6,725 bases of DNA from Niveispirillum sp. (GTDB taxonomy: Bacteria > Pseudomonadota > Alphaproteobacteria > Azospirillales > Azospirillaceae). The stretch covers positions 18,193 through 24,917 of the forward strand of contig JAEMSB010000006.1 of assembly GCA_016463045.1 (NCBI GenBank). Reading direction: 5' to 3'. Below the pieces are notes generated by a model, which saw only the letters and a list, made by a program, of their open reading frames with translations, was not told the DNA's origin and did not search any database. The translations under genes were made by a program, and so were the position numbers. Every line of letters begins with the position of its first letter. Positions within the stretch are counted from its first letter, which is position 1. Shown here in pieces: positions 1 through 5,262 of the stretch.

Positions 1-876
1 GACGGCGGCGACGGCAGGATTGGCCAGCGCGAACTGCAGGCCGGCGGCCTTCATGCTGATGCCATGGTGGTCGGCCAGGGCCTTGATGCGCGCCACCTTG
101 TCCAGGATGGCGGGCGTGGCCGGGGCATATTCGAAGTTCGGACCGCCGACCAGGGCACCGGAGCTGTAGGGGCCACCGACAATTATGCCCAGGCCGCGTT
201 CGGCTACCGTCGGCATCACCCGCTGCAACGCCTTGTCATGGTCCAGCAGCGTGTAGCGGCCGGCCAGCAGGAAGCCATCGGGACGGTTGCCCTCCAGGCC
301 CAGCAGCAGCTCGATCGGTTCCACCCGGTTGACACCCAGGCCCCAGGCCTTGATCACGCCCTCGTCCCGCAGCCGGTCCAGGGTCTTAAACGCACCCTTG
401 CGGGCCGTCTCGAAGACATCCAGCCATTGATCGCCGTAGAAATCCTGGGCCACATCATGCACCCAGACAATGTCGATCCGGTCGGTCTTCAGCCGCTTCA
501 GGCTGTCCTCGATGGAGCGTAGGGTGGCGTCGGTGGAATAGTCATTGACGATGCGGTTGGGCAGGCCGTGCTTGAACACCTCACCCTTTTCGCCCAGGTC
601 GCGGGCAGAGACATCCTCCACCTCGTCCAGGATCAGGCGGCCAACCTTGGTGGCGATGACATATTCGTCGCGCGGCTTGCCGGTCAGGGCCTGCCCCATG
701 CGGATTTCCGCCAGGCCGGCGCCGTAGAAGGGGGCATTGTCGAAGAAGCGGATACCGTCATTCCAGGCCGCCTCCACGGTGGCCAGCGCCTCCTCCTCCG
801 GAATGGCGCGGAACATGTTGCCCAGCGGGGCGGCACCGAAGCCAAGGCGGCTGGTGAGGACATTCTTGAGGCCCAT
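1..876 (-). CDS. Aldo/keto reductase, D-threo-aldose 1-dehydrogenase / pyridoxal dehydrogenase-like (3' end off window)
   Basis: This is a cytosolic NAD(P)-dependent oxidoreductase with an AKR (beta/alpha)8 barrel. The window shows 292 residues and no stop; relatives run to about 320-340, so only the C-terminal tail is missing. The AKR catalytic tetrad is visible: Asp46 and Tyr51 in FFDNAPFYG, Lys77 in IATKVG, and His140 in DIVWVHD. The insert around residues 85-115, ending in NDYSTDATLRSIEDSL, is typical of the L-fucose/D-threo-aldose 1-dehydrogenase branch, which oxidises the anomeric carbon of sugars to lactones; some members act on pyridoxal. The ATG is preceded by AAAGGA about 8 nt upstream. 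The gene begins 36 bp after the DJ-1-like gene on the same strand, so the two are probably co-transcribed. The family is certain; the substrate cannot be read from the sequence and could be a sugar or a small reactive aldehyde. Confidence 0.94.
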   Translation of the reverse strand, partial: MGLKNVLTSRLGFGAAPLGNMFRAIPEEEALATVEAAWNDGIRFFDNAPFYGAGLAEIRMGQALTGKPRDEYVIATKVGRLILDEVEDVSARDLGEKGEVFKHGLPNRIVNDYSTDATLRSIEDSLKRLKTDRIDIVWVHDVAQDFYGDQWLDVFETARKGAFKTLDRLRDEGVIKAWGLGVNRVEPIELLLGLEGNRPDGFLLAGRYTLLDHDKALQRVMPTVAERGLGIIVGGPYSSGALVGGPNFEYAPATPAILDKVARIKALADHHGISMKAAGLQFALANPAVAAV

Positions 877-912
877 GATCAATTCCTTTCAGGTCTGAAG
901 GTCGGAGGGCGC

Positions 913-1569
913 TTACAGCAGGCCCAGAAGCAACGTGGCGGCGGCAGCGGAGGATTGCGGGTTCTGGCCGGTGACCAGATTGCCATCCAGGATGACATTG
1001 GAGGTCCAGTCGGGCGCGCCGTGATGGATGGCACCCAATTCCTTCAGGCGAGTTTCCAACAGGAAGGGCACCTTTTCTACCCCGTCCACGGCCCACTCCT
1101 CGGCATCGGTAAAGGCGGCGACGGTGCGGCCCGCGATGAAGGGCGTTCCGTCGGGACGGCGCATACCGGCAAAGACGGCGGGGGCATGACACAGGGCGGC
1201 AATCACCCGGCCCGTGGCATCGAAGCGGAACAGCAGATCGTGCAGTTGCTTGTTATACGGCATGTCGAAGACGGTGCCATGGCCGCCCGGCATATAGACG
1301 GCATCGAAGCCATCCGTATCCAGCGTGTCAAAGGCTGGCGTGTCGGACAGCGCGGCAATCGCCTGTTCCCAGGCATTGGCCTGCTCAACGGTCGGCGCGC
1401 TTTTCGGATCGACCGGAACCTTGCCGCCGGCGATGGAGGTCACGGTGACTTGATGGCCGGCGCGGGTGAAGGCCAGATAGGGAACTGCATGTTCTTCCAG
1501 CCAGACGCCTGTCGGCTCGCCATTCAGCATGCGGTCATGGCTGGTCAGGATGAAGAGGATATTGGACAT
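913..1569 (-). CDS. DJ-1/PfpI superfamily protein, Hsp31 / glyoxalase III-like (class I glutamine amidotransferase-like fold)
   Basis: A 218-residue cytosolic protein of the DJ-1/PfpI superfamily. Members of the Hsp31 branch act as glutathione-independent glyoxalase III (methylglyoxal to lactate), as deglycase or chaperone-type stress proteins, or remain uncharacterised; annotation pipelines often call them 'type 1 glutamine amidotransferase domain'. The nucleophile elbow is AALCHAPA with Cys127 and adjacent His128. The upstream acid is Glu26 in TGVWLEEHAVPY, and the PGGHG loop is at 94-98. The TDAEE segment at 154-158 matches the acidic third position of the Hsp31 triad. The length suits the short, single-domain Hsp31 class. 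The ATG is supported by GGAG 8 nt upstream, and the stop is TAA. It is the first gene of a leftward pair with the aldo/keto reductase and is divergent from a LysR regulator, which fits an inducible carbonyl-handling operon. The exact reaction is inferred from family and context only. Confidence 0.93.
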   Translation of the reverse strand: MSNILFILTSHDRMLNGEPTGVWLEEHAVPYLAFTRAGHQVTVTSIAGGKVPVDPKSAPTVEQANAWEQAIAALSDTPAFDTLDTDGFDAVYMPGGHGTVFDMPYNKQLHDLLFRFDATGRVIAALCHAPAVFAGMRRPDGTPFIAGRTVAAFTDAEEWAVDGVEKVPFLLETRLKELGAIHHGAPDWTSNVILDGNLVTGQNPQSSAAAATLLLGLL

Positions 1570-1671
1570 CGGGTCGGCTCCGTGGCTTGGGATGTCCGGA
1601 TCATGCCTTCACCTGTTATATTCCGGAAATTTATCCTTCCTATTCTAGATATTCACATGACATTATAACTG
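1570..1671. promoter_or_regulatory. Divergent promoter/operator region between the DJ-1-like and LysR genes
   Basis: This 102-bp spacer separates a LysR gene from the divergent operon it probably controls, and its right half (about 1611-1670) is much richer in A+T than the genes around it. The leftward strand has a perfect TATAAT at 1662-1667, about 90 bp upstream of the DJ-1-like ATG, but no good -35 at normal spacing. A second leftward -10-like TAGAAT lies at 1642-1647. An 8-bp palindrome TTCCGGAA (1621-1628) lies inside ATA-N11-TAT arms (1618-1634). ATTCAC at 1651-1656 resembles the left half of the NahR-type site, but the rest of that site does not match. LysR proteins usually bind such spacers as tetramers and repress their own gene. 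Promoter presence is likely; the exact boxes and operator are guesses. Confidence 0.5.
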
Positions 1672-2577
1672 ATGCGTTACGATCTGAACCTGCTGCCTAC
1701 CTTCATCGCGCTGATGGAAGAACGTAACGTGACCCGCGCCGCCGAACGGCTGGGCATGACGCAACCGGCGCTGTCCAACGCGTTGAACCGACTGCGCGTG
1801 ATGCTGCGCGACCCGCTCTTCATCCGCGAACGCTATGGTATGCAACCGACGGAGAAGGCGCAGGAACTGGCGCCCGTGATCGCCGCCGCCCTGGCCACGC
1901 TGGACGATATCGTCCTGGGGCAGCAGGATTTCGATCCGGCGCAGGCCAACCGACTGTTCACCATTGCCCCAAACAGTTACGTCGAATATGTGCTGATGCC
2001 GGCGGTGGTGACACGGCTGCGCGAACAGGCGCCGGGGATCAAGCTGCGCCTGACGCCGTTCGGCACCGATCTGGCTGAAACCGGCGTGGTGTCGGGCAGT
2101 ACCGCCATGGTGATCGGCCGCATCACCGATCCGCCCGACAATCTGGTGGTCCAGCACATTATGGATGACGGTCTGGCCTGTGTGGTCCGCGCCGACCATC
2201 CCACTGTAGGAGACAGCCTGTCGCGCGAACAGTATGAGGCGTTGAAGCATGTGAACATGTTGCCGCCCGGCCGGTTACGCGCCGGCCTGTTCCAGGCATT
2301 GCAGAAGCAGGCATTGAAGCGGGAGGTGGCGGTGTCCGTCACCCATTTCCTGGCAGTGCCAGAACTGGTGGCGGTCACCGACTATTGTTCCACCCTGCCC
2401 CGCCTGATCTGCCGGCAACTGGCCCGCGACAAGCGGCTTAAGGTGATGCCGGCGCCTGCTGATCTGGGCACCTTTCCGGTAGAGATGGCCTGGCATGTCC
2501 GTTATCGCCATGATCCGGCCCATGGCTGGCTGCGGGGTCTGGTGGCCGATGTGGCGCGGGAGATATCGGCGGGGTGA
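1672..2577 (+). CDS. LysR-family transcriptional regulator (NahR/LinR/DntR-like effector domain)
   Basis: A 301-residue LysR-type regulator, the normal length for the family. The N-terminal winged helix-turn-helix begins DLNLLPTFIALMEERN, with the HTH at about residues 19-38 (VTRAAERLGMTQPALSNALN). It is followed by the dimerisation helix (about 60-90) and a two-lobed periplasmic-binding-protein-like effector domain from about residue 95. The C-terminal segment FPVEMAWHVRYRHDPAHGWLR (268-288) is characteristic of the NahR/LinR/NodD-like branch, several of whose members sense aromatic compounds. The start is fixed by the family pattern, in which DLNLL falls near residue 4. No Shine-Dalgarno sequence is visible before this ATG, so translation may be weak or leaderless. 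It is divergent from the DJ-1-like/aldo-keto reductase pair and probably controls it; the inducer is unknown. It ends 2 bp from the convergent Crp/Fnr gene. Confidence 0.95.
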   Translation: MRYDLNLLPTFIALMEERNVTRAAERLGMTQPALSNALNRLRVMLRDPLFIRERYGMQPTEKAQELAPVIAAALATLDDIVLGQQDFDPAQANRLFTIAPNSYVEYVLMPAVVTRLREQAPGIKLRLTPFGTDLAETGVVSGSTAMVIGRITDPPDNLVVQHIMDDGLACVVRADHPTVGDSLSREQYEALKHVNMLPPGRLRAGLFQALQKQALKREVAVSVTHFLAVPELVAVTDYCSTLPRLICRQLARDKRLKVMPAPADLGTFPVEMAWHVRYRHDPAHGWLRGLVADVAREISAG

Positions 2578-2579
2578 CC

Positions 2580-3293
2580 CTACTCCGTAAGCGACAGCGG
2601 CCCCTCTGCCGCGTCGATCAGTGGGTCCGGCTTTGAAAAGGCTACCAGTTTCCCACGGTCCTGGATCAGCAGCCGGTTGCCCTGGACCGACAGGCCATGG
2701 TCGCGCAGCGTGGAAAAGGCGCGGGATAGGTTTTCCGCCGTCATGCCAAGGCGCGAAGCCAGGATGCGTTTATCGACGGGCAGCACGACCTCGTCACCCT
2801 CTCCCGCCAGACCCAGGACGTAGCAGCCCAGACGCTGCACCCCGGTGCGCAGCTTCAAATCCTTGATCTGCCGGACCAGACGGCGGAAATGCTGCGCCAG
2901 TTCCGCCATCACGGGGGCAGAGAGGGCGGGATCGGCGGCAACGGCGTGGCGGAAAATCTCCGCATCCAGCAGCAGCACCCGTGACGGCAGCAAGGTACGC
3001 GCCGACATCAGAGAGGGGGCGCCGGTCAGGGCGGCGGCCAGGATGAAGCTGTCGACGGGAAACAGCGTTTCCACTACGGTTTCACTGCCGGCCTGATCCC
3101 TTGCGAACAGTTCCACCCCACCTTCCAGCAGAACCATCAGGAAATCCGCGCGGTCCCCTTCCTGGAACAACAGGGTTCCACGCGGGTAGCGCTGCAATGA
3201 TCCCCGTGCGGCCAGGGCCGATAATTGCTGTGTCTCGACCTGCCGGAACATGGGAAGACTGTGCACCAAGATCAGGTCTTCAGGCTTCATCAT
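2580..3293 (-). CDS. Crp/Fnr-superfamily transcriptional regulator, no Fe-S cysteine cluster
   Basis: A 237-residue regulator if translated from the ATG at 3293. An N-terminal cyclic-nucleotide-binding-type beta roll covers about residues 12-120, with RGTLLFQEGDRADFLMVLLEG at 38-58. A long dimer helix spans about 122-150, and the C-terminal winged HTH about 172-218, including DKRILASRLGMTAENLSRAF. Only one cysteine is present (Cys157), so it cannot carry an Fnr-type 4Fe-4S cluster. Where E. coli CRP has its GE...RxA phosphate-binding cassette, this protein reads SFILAAALTGAPSLMSARTL (82-101), so cAMP binding is doubtful. Similar FILAA...MSARTL versions occur, as I recall, in Azospirillum-type bacteria. 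The frame stays open to a TTG at 3371, which would add 26 residues. I prefer the ATG pair at 3293/3290 because the family begins just before PEDLxLV; no start has a good ribosome site. It is divergent from the sugar symporter, a likely target together with its own gene. Confidence 0.9.
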   Translation of the reverse strand: MMKPEDLILVHSLPMFRQVETQQLSALAARGSLQRYPRGTLLFQEGDRADFLMVLLEGGVELFARDQAGSETVVETLFPVDSFILAAALTGAPSLMSARTLLPSRVLLLDAEIFRHAVAADPALSAPVMAELAQHFRRLVRQIKDLKLRTGVQRLGCYVLGLAGEGDEVVLPVDKRILASRLGMTAENLSRAFSTLRDHGLSVQGNRLLIQDRGKLVAFSKPDPLIDAAEGPLSLTE

Positions 3294-3405
3294 CAGGGTC
3301 CAGATCAGGGGGGAGTGGGTGCCGCGCAGCCAAGTCAGTGTTTCGTAAGGGAATGCGCCTGCCGCCGTCAACGGACCAGGCGCGCTATTCGCACGGATGA
3401 TGCGA

Positions 3406-3434
3406 CATATTAAACATATAATATTTTAAATGTG
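3406..3434. repeat. 29-bp AT-rich imperfect inverted repeat, candidate operator
   Basis: The sequence forms an interrupted dyad centred on base 3420, with left arm CATATTAAACATAT and right arm ATATTTTAAATGTG; 11 of 14 pairs are complementary (mismatches at 3408/3432, 3412/3428 and 3415/3425). An alternative centre gives TTAAA-N10-TTTAA (3410-3429). It overlaps the TATAAT at 3417-3422, a position expected of a repressor site or a very AT-rich promoter core. Low complexity raises the chance of accidental symmetry. Confidence 0.45.
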
Positions 3435-3465
3435 ACGTCCCAGCTTGTATGGTGGCGCCCGGGAA

Positions 3466-3492
3466 GCCCCATCGGTACCGGCGGAATGGGGC
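3466..3492 (+). other. Stem-loop in the symporter mRNA leader
   Basis: GCCCCAT at 3466-3472 is perfectly complementary to ATGGGGC at 3486-3492. The 13-nt loop begins with the 8-bp palindrome CGGTACCG (3473-3480). The structure ends 12 nt before the GGAGGA ribosome-binding site. There is no T-run, so it is not a terminator. It could affect mRNA stability or translation, or be chance in GC-rich DNA. Confidence 0.3.
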
Positions 3493-3504
3493 ACGGGGAA
3501 ACGG

Positions 3505-3510
3505 GGAGGA
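3505..3510 (+). promoter_or_regulatory. Ribosome-binding site deciding the symporter start
   Basis: GGAGGA lies 5 nt before the ATG at 3516, within the purine stretch GGGGAGGAAA. It supports ATG 3516 over the in-frame upstream GTG at 3432. Confidence 0.85.
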
Positions 3511-3515
3511 AATCA

Positions 3516-5096
3516 ATGGAACTGTCCACATTGGACATCGTCATTGTCGTGCTCTATGGCATCGCCATTTTCGGGCTGGCGCAATATGTGTCGCGCGACA
3601 AGCCGGGTACCGCGCCCAAGGACACGACAGACTATTTTCTGGCGTCCAAGAACCTTCCCTGGTGGGCCATCGGCGCCTCGCTGATCGCCGCCAATATCTC
3701 CGCCGAACAGATCGTGGGCATGTCGGGGTCAGGCTATGCCATCGGGCTGGCCATCGCGTCTTATGAATGGATGGCGGCGGCGACGCTGCTGATCGTGGGC
3801 AAGTACTTCCTGCCCATCTTCCTGAAGAATGAAATCTATACGATGCCGCAGTTCCTGGAACGGCGGTATGGTCCGTCGATCCGGACCCTGATGGCCATCT
3901 TCTGGCTGGTTCTCTATGTTTTTGTGAACCTGACCTCCATCATCTGGCTGGGTTCCATCGCCGTCACCAAGGTGGCGGGCGTAGATCAGAATCTGGCCCT
4001 GATCGGCCTGGGCACCTTCGCCCTGCTGTACCAGCTGCGCGGCGGCCTGAAGGCGGTCGCCCTGACCGATATCGTGCAGGTGTCGCTGCTGGTCATGGGC
4101 GGCCTGATCATCGCGGCCCTGACGTTGGGAGAGATCGGCGGCGAAGGCGGCATCCTGGCCGGATGGCAGCGTTTGACCACGGAACTGCCGGGTCATTTCC
4201 ACATGATCCTGAAGGCCGATGACCCGCATTACATAGACCTGCCGGGCCTGTCGGTGCTGATCGGCGGCATGTGGATCGCCAATCTCAGCTATTGGGGCTT
4301 CAACCAGTACATCATCCAGCGCGCACTGGCGGCTAAAAGCCTGGACGAGGCGCAGAAGGGCGTGCTGTTCGCGGCCTTCCTGAAGCTGCTGATGCCCGTT
4401 ATCATCGTGCTGCCGGGAATCGCCGCCGTTATCCTGGCCCCCAATCTGGCCAAGCCGGATGAGGCCTATCCCTCGATGATGCGGCTGTTGCCCACGGGTC
4501 TGCTGGGTCTGGTGTTCGCGGCCCTGATCGCGGCGATCATCGCCTCCACCGCGTCGAAGATCAATTCCATCGCCACCATCTTCACCCTGGACGTGTTCGC
4601 CAAGTTCCGCCATGTGCGCGAAGGCGGGGCCGGACAGGAACGCAAGCTGGTGATGGTGGGCCGTATCGCGGCCACGGTTTCTATCCTGCTGGCCATCCTG
4701 ACCGCCCGCCCGCTGCTGGGTCAGTCGGAGCAGGCGTTCCAGTTCATTCAGGAATTCACGGGCTTCTTCACGCCGGGCATTACCGTGATCTTCCTGCTGG
4801 GCCTGTTCTGGAAGCGCGCCAACGAAGCTGGCGCCATCACGGCGGCCATCGCGTCGGTCGCTCTGTCCTGGGCGATGAAGGTCTGGTGGGCCGACCTGCC
4901 CTTCATCGACCGGATGGGCATCGTGTTCATCATCTCGCTGGTGCAGGCGGCGGCGGCGTCGCTGGTCATTCCGTCGCGGGCGGGCAGCGACACGATCGAT
5001 ACCAGCACTGTCAGCTATCGCACCGGAACCGGCTTCAATGCCGGCGCTGTGGGCGTGGTCCTGGCCCTGGTGGCGCTGTACGCAACCTGGTGGTAA
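3516..5096 (+). CDS. Sodium/sugar symporter, SSS family (vSGLT/SGLT-like)
   Basis: A 526-residue inner-membrane transporter of the solute:sodium symporter family (LeuT fold), with about 14 hydrophobic helices spread over the protein. It is strikingly close to Vibrio parahaemolyticus vSGLT along its length, for example the segments around SLIAANISAEQ (55-65), ASYEWM (81-86), SYWGFNQYIIQR (258-269) and EAQKGVLFAAFLK (278-290). The vSGLT galactose-contacting residues Q69, E88, N260 and K294 are Q65, E84, N256 and K290 here, and the inner-gate Tyr263 is Y259. These favour uptake of a neutral aldohexose such as glucose or galactose. Differences are A87 for Ser91 and, in the Na2 site, A343 for Ser364, while S344 (Ser365) is kept. 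The ATG at 3516 follows GGAGGA at 5 nt. It is monocistronic, ending before a strong terminator, and is probably controlled from the spacer shared with the Crp/Fnr gene. Another neutral monosaccharide is possible. Confidence 0.96.
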   Translation: MELSTLDIVIVVLYGIAIFGLAQYVSRDKPGTAPKDTTDYFLASKNLPWWAIGASLIAANISAEQIVGMSGSGYAIGLAIASYEWMAAATLLIVGKYFLPIFLKNEIYTMPQFLERRYGPSIRTLMAIFWLVLYVFVNLTSIIWLGSIAVTKVAGVDQNLALIGLGTFALLYQLRGGLKAVALTDIVQVSLLVMGGLIIAALTLGEIGGEGGILAGWQRLTTELPGHFHMILKADDPHYIDLPGLSVLIGGMWIANLSYWGFNQYIIQRALAAKSLDEAQKGVLFAAFLKLLMPVIIVLPGIAAVILAPNLAKPDEAYPSMMRLLPTGLLGLVFAALIAAIIASTASKINSIATIFTLDVFAKFRHVREGGAGQERKLVMVGRIAATVSILLAILTARPLLGQSEQAFQFIQEFTGFFTPGITVIFLLGLFWKRANEAGAITAAIASVALSWAMKVWWADLPFIDRMGIVFIISLVQAAAASLVIPSRAGSDTIDTSTVSYRTGTGFNAGAVGVVLALVALYATWW

Positions 5097-5120
5097 CCGC
5101 ACCCGTCACGGGTAGCCGGT

Positions 5121-5156
5121 AAAGGCGGCGGGTCCGGTGGGGCCCGCCGCCTTTTT
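5121..5156 (+). terminator. Rho-independent terminator of the symporter gene
   Basis: A perfect 9-bp GC stem (GGCGGCGGG at 5124-5132 with CCCGCCGCC at 5143-5151) is extended by three A-T pairs (5121-5123 with 5152-5154). It has a 10-nt loop and ends in TTTTT. It begins 24 bp after the symporter stop and isolates the downstream permease gene from symporter transcription. Confidence 0.93.
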
Positions 5157-5262
5157 GCATTTTGGACAGGGCTGCCGCCACCGCGCCATGGTAAAGGGAA
5201 AGTGCAAATCCATAAAAAGGCTGGCAAAAGCCGGCCACATCCGCAGACAGGAGAACAGGGGC
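5157..5262 (+). promoter_or_regulatory. Leader/promoter region of the amino acid permease
   Basis: These 106 bp follow a strong terminator and precede the permease, so a promoter is expected here. TGGACA (5163-5168) is a 5/6 match to a -35 box, but no convincing -10 sits at 16-18 bp; CATAAA at 5211-5216 is a weak -10 candidate without a partner. The ribosome-binding site is AGGAG at 5249-5253, 9 nt before the ATG. The permease frame is open upstream to 5137, into the terminator, but that extension looks non-coding. Confidence 0.4.
5219..5236 (+). other. Stem-loop in the permease mRNA leader
   Basis: GGCTGGC (5219-5225) and GCCGGCC (5230-5236) form a 7-bp stem with one G-U pair and an AAAA tetraloop. 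The stem ends 12 nt before the AGGAG ribosome-binding site. No T-run follows, so it is not a terminator. Its function is unknown and it may be incidental. Confidence 0.35.

Larger units (their letters stand above)
3294..3515. promoter_or_regulatory. Divergent intergenic region between the Crp/Fnr regulator and the sugar symporter
   Basis: A 222-bp non-coding spacer if the preferred starts are right. It contains an AT island at 3406-3430 in otherwise GC-rich DNA, with a perfect rightward TATAAT at 3417-3422, which would place transcription start near 3429 and give the symporter an 87-nt leader. No good -35 lies 16-18 bp upstream (the closest match, TTCGCA at 3388-3393, is 23 bp away), as is common in activator-dependent promoters. 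The leader contains a 7-bp stem-loop at 3466-3492 and a strong ribosome-binding site at 3505-3510. The symporter frame is open back to a GTG at 3432, but that extension has no hydrophobic or family-like character. No classic TTGAT-N4-ATCAA or TGTGA-N6-TCACA site is present; only a lone TGTGA half-site occurs at 3431-3435. Confidence 0.65.

Noticed and set aside
888..899. TTCAG-GT-CTGAA short palindrome between the DJ-1-like gene and the reductase
   Set aside because: The 2-nt centre cannot form a hairpin loop and there is no T-run. It lies next to the reductase ribosome site and shows nothing else to mark it as functional.
568..1668. 366-codon rightward open frame across the aldo/keto reductase and DJ-1-like genes
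   Set aside because: It spans two well-supported leftward genes and their junction, has no recognisable domain, and is explained by GC-biased codon use on the other strand.
3431..3435. TGTGA as part of a CRP site
   Set aside because: The expected TCACA half-site 6 bp away is absent; the following bases are CGTCCCAGCTT.
3432..3515. GTG-initiated 28-residue N-terminal extension of the symporter
   Set aside because: It has no ribosome site, lies on the AT dyad, and is unlike SSS N-termini, while ATG 3516 has GGAGGA at 5 nt and matches vSGLT.
3729..5102. 457-codon open frame antisense to the symporter
   Set aside because: Its predicted protein is rich in Q, R, D, G and H with no domain character, typical of the antisense of a GC-rich gene. 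The sense frame encodes a clear vSGLT-like protein.
5137..5262. GTG-initiated 42-residue extension of the permease
   Set aside because: It begins inside the terminator hairpin of the upstream gene. ATG 5263 has a ribosome site and fits the family N-terminus.
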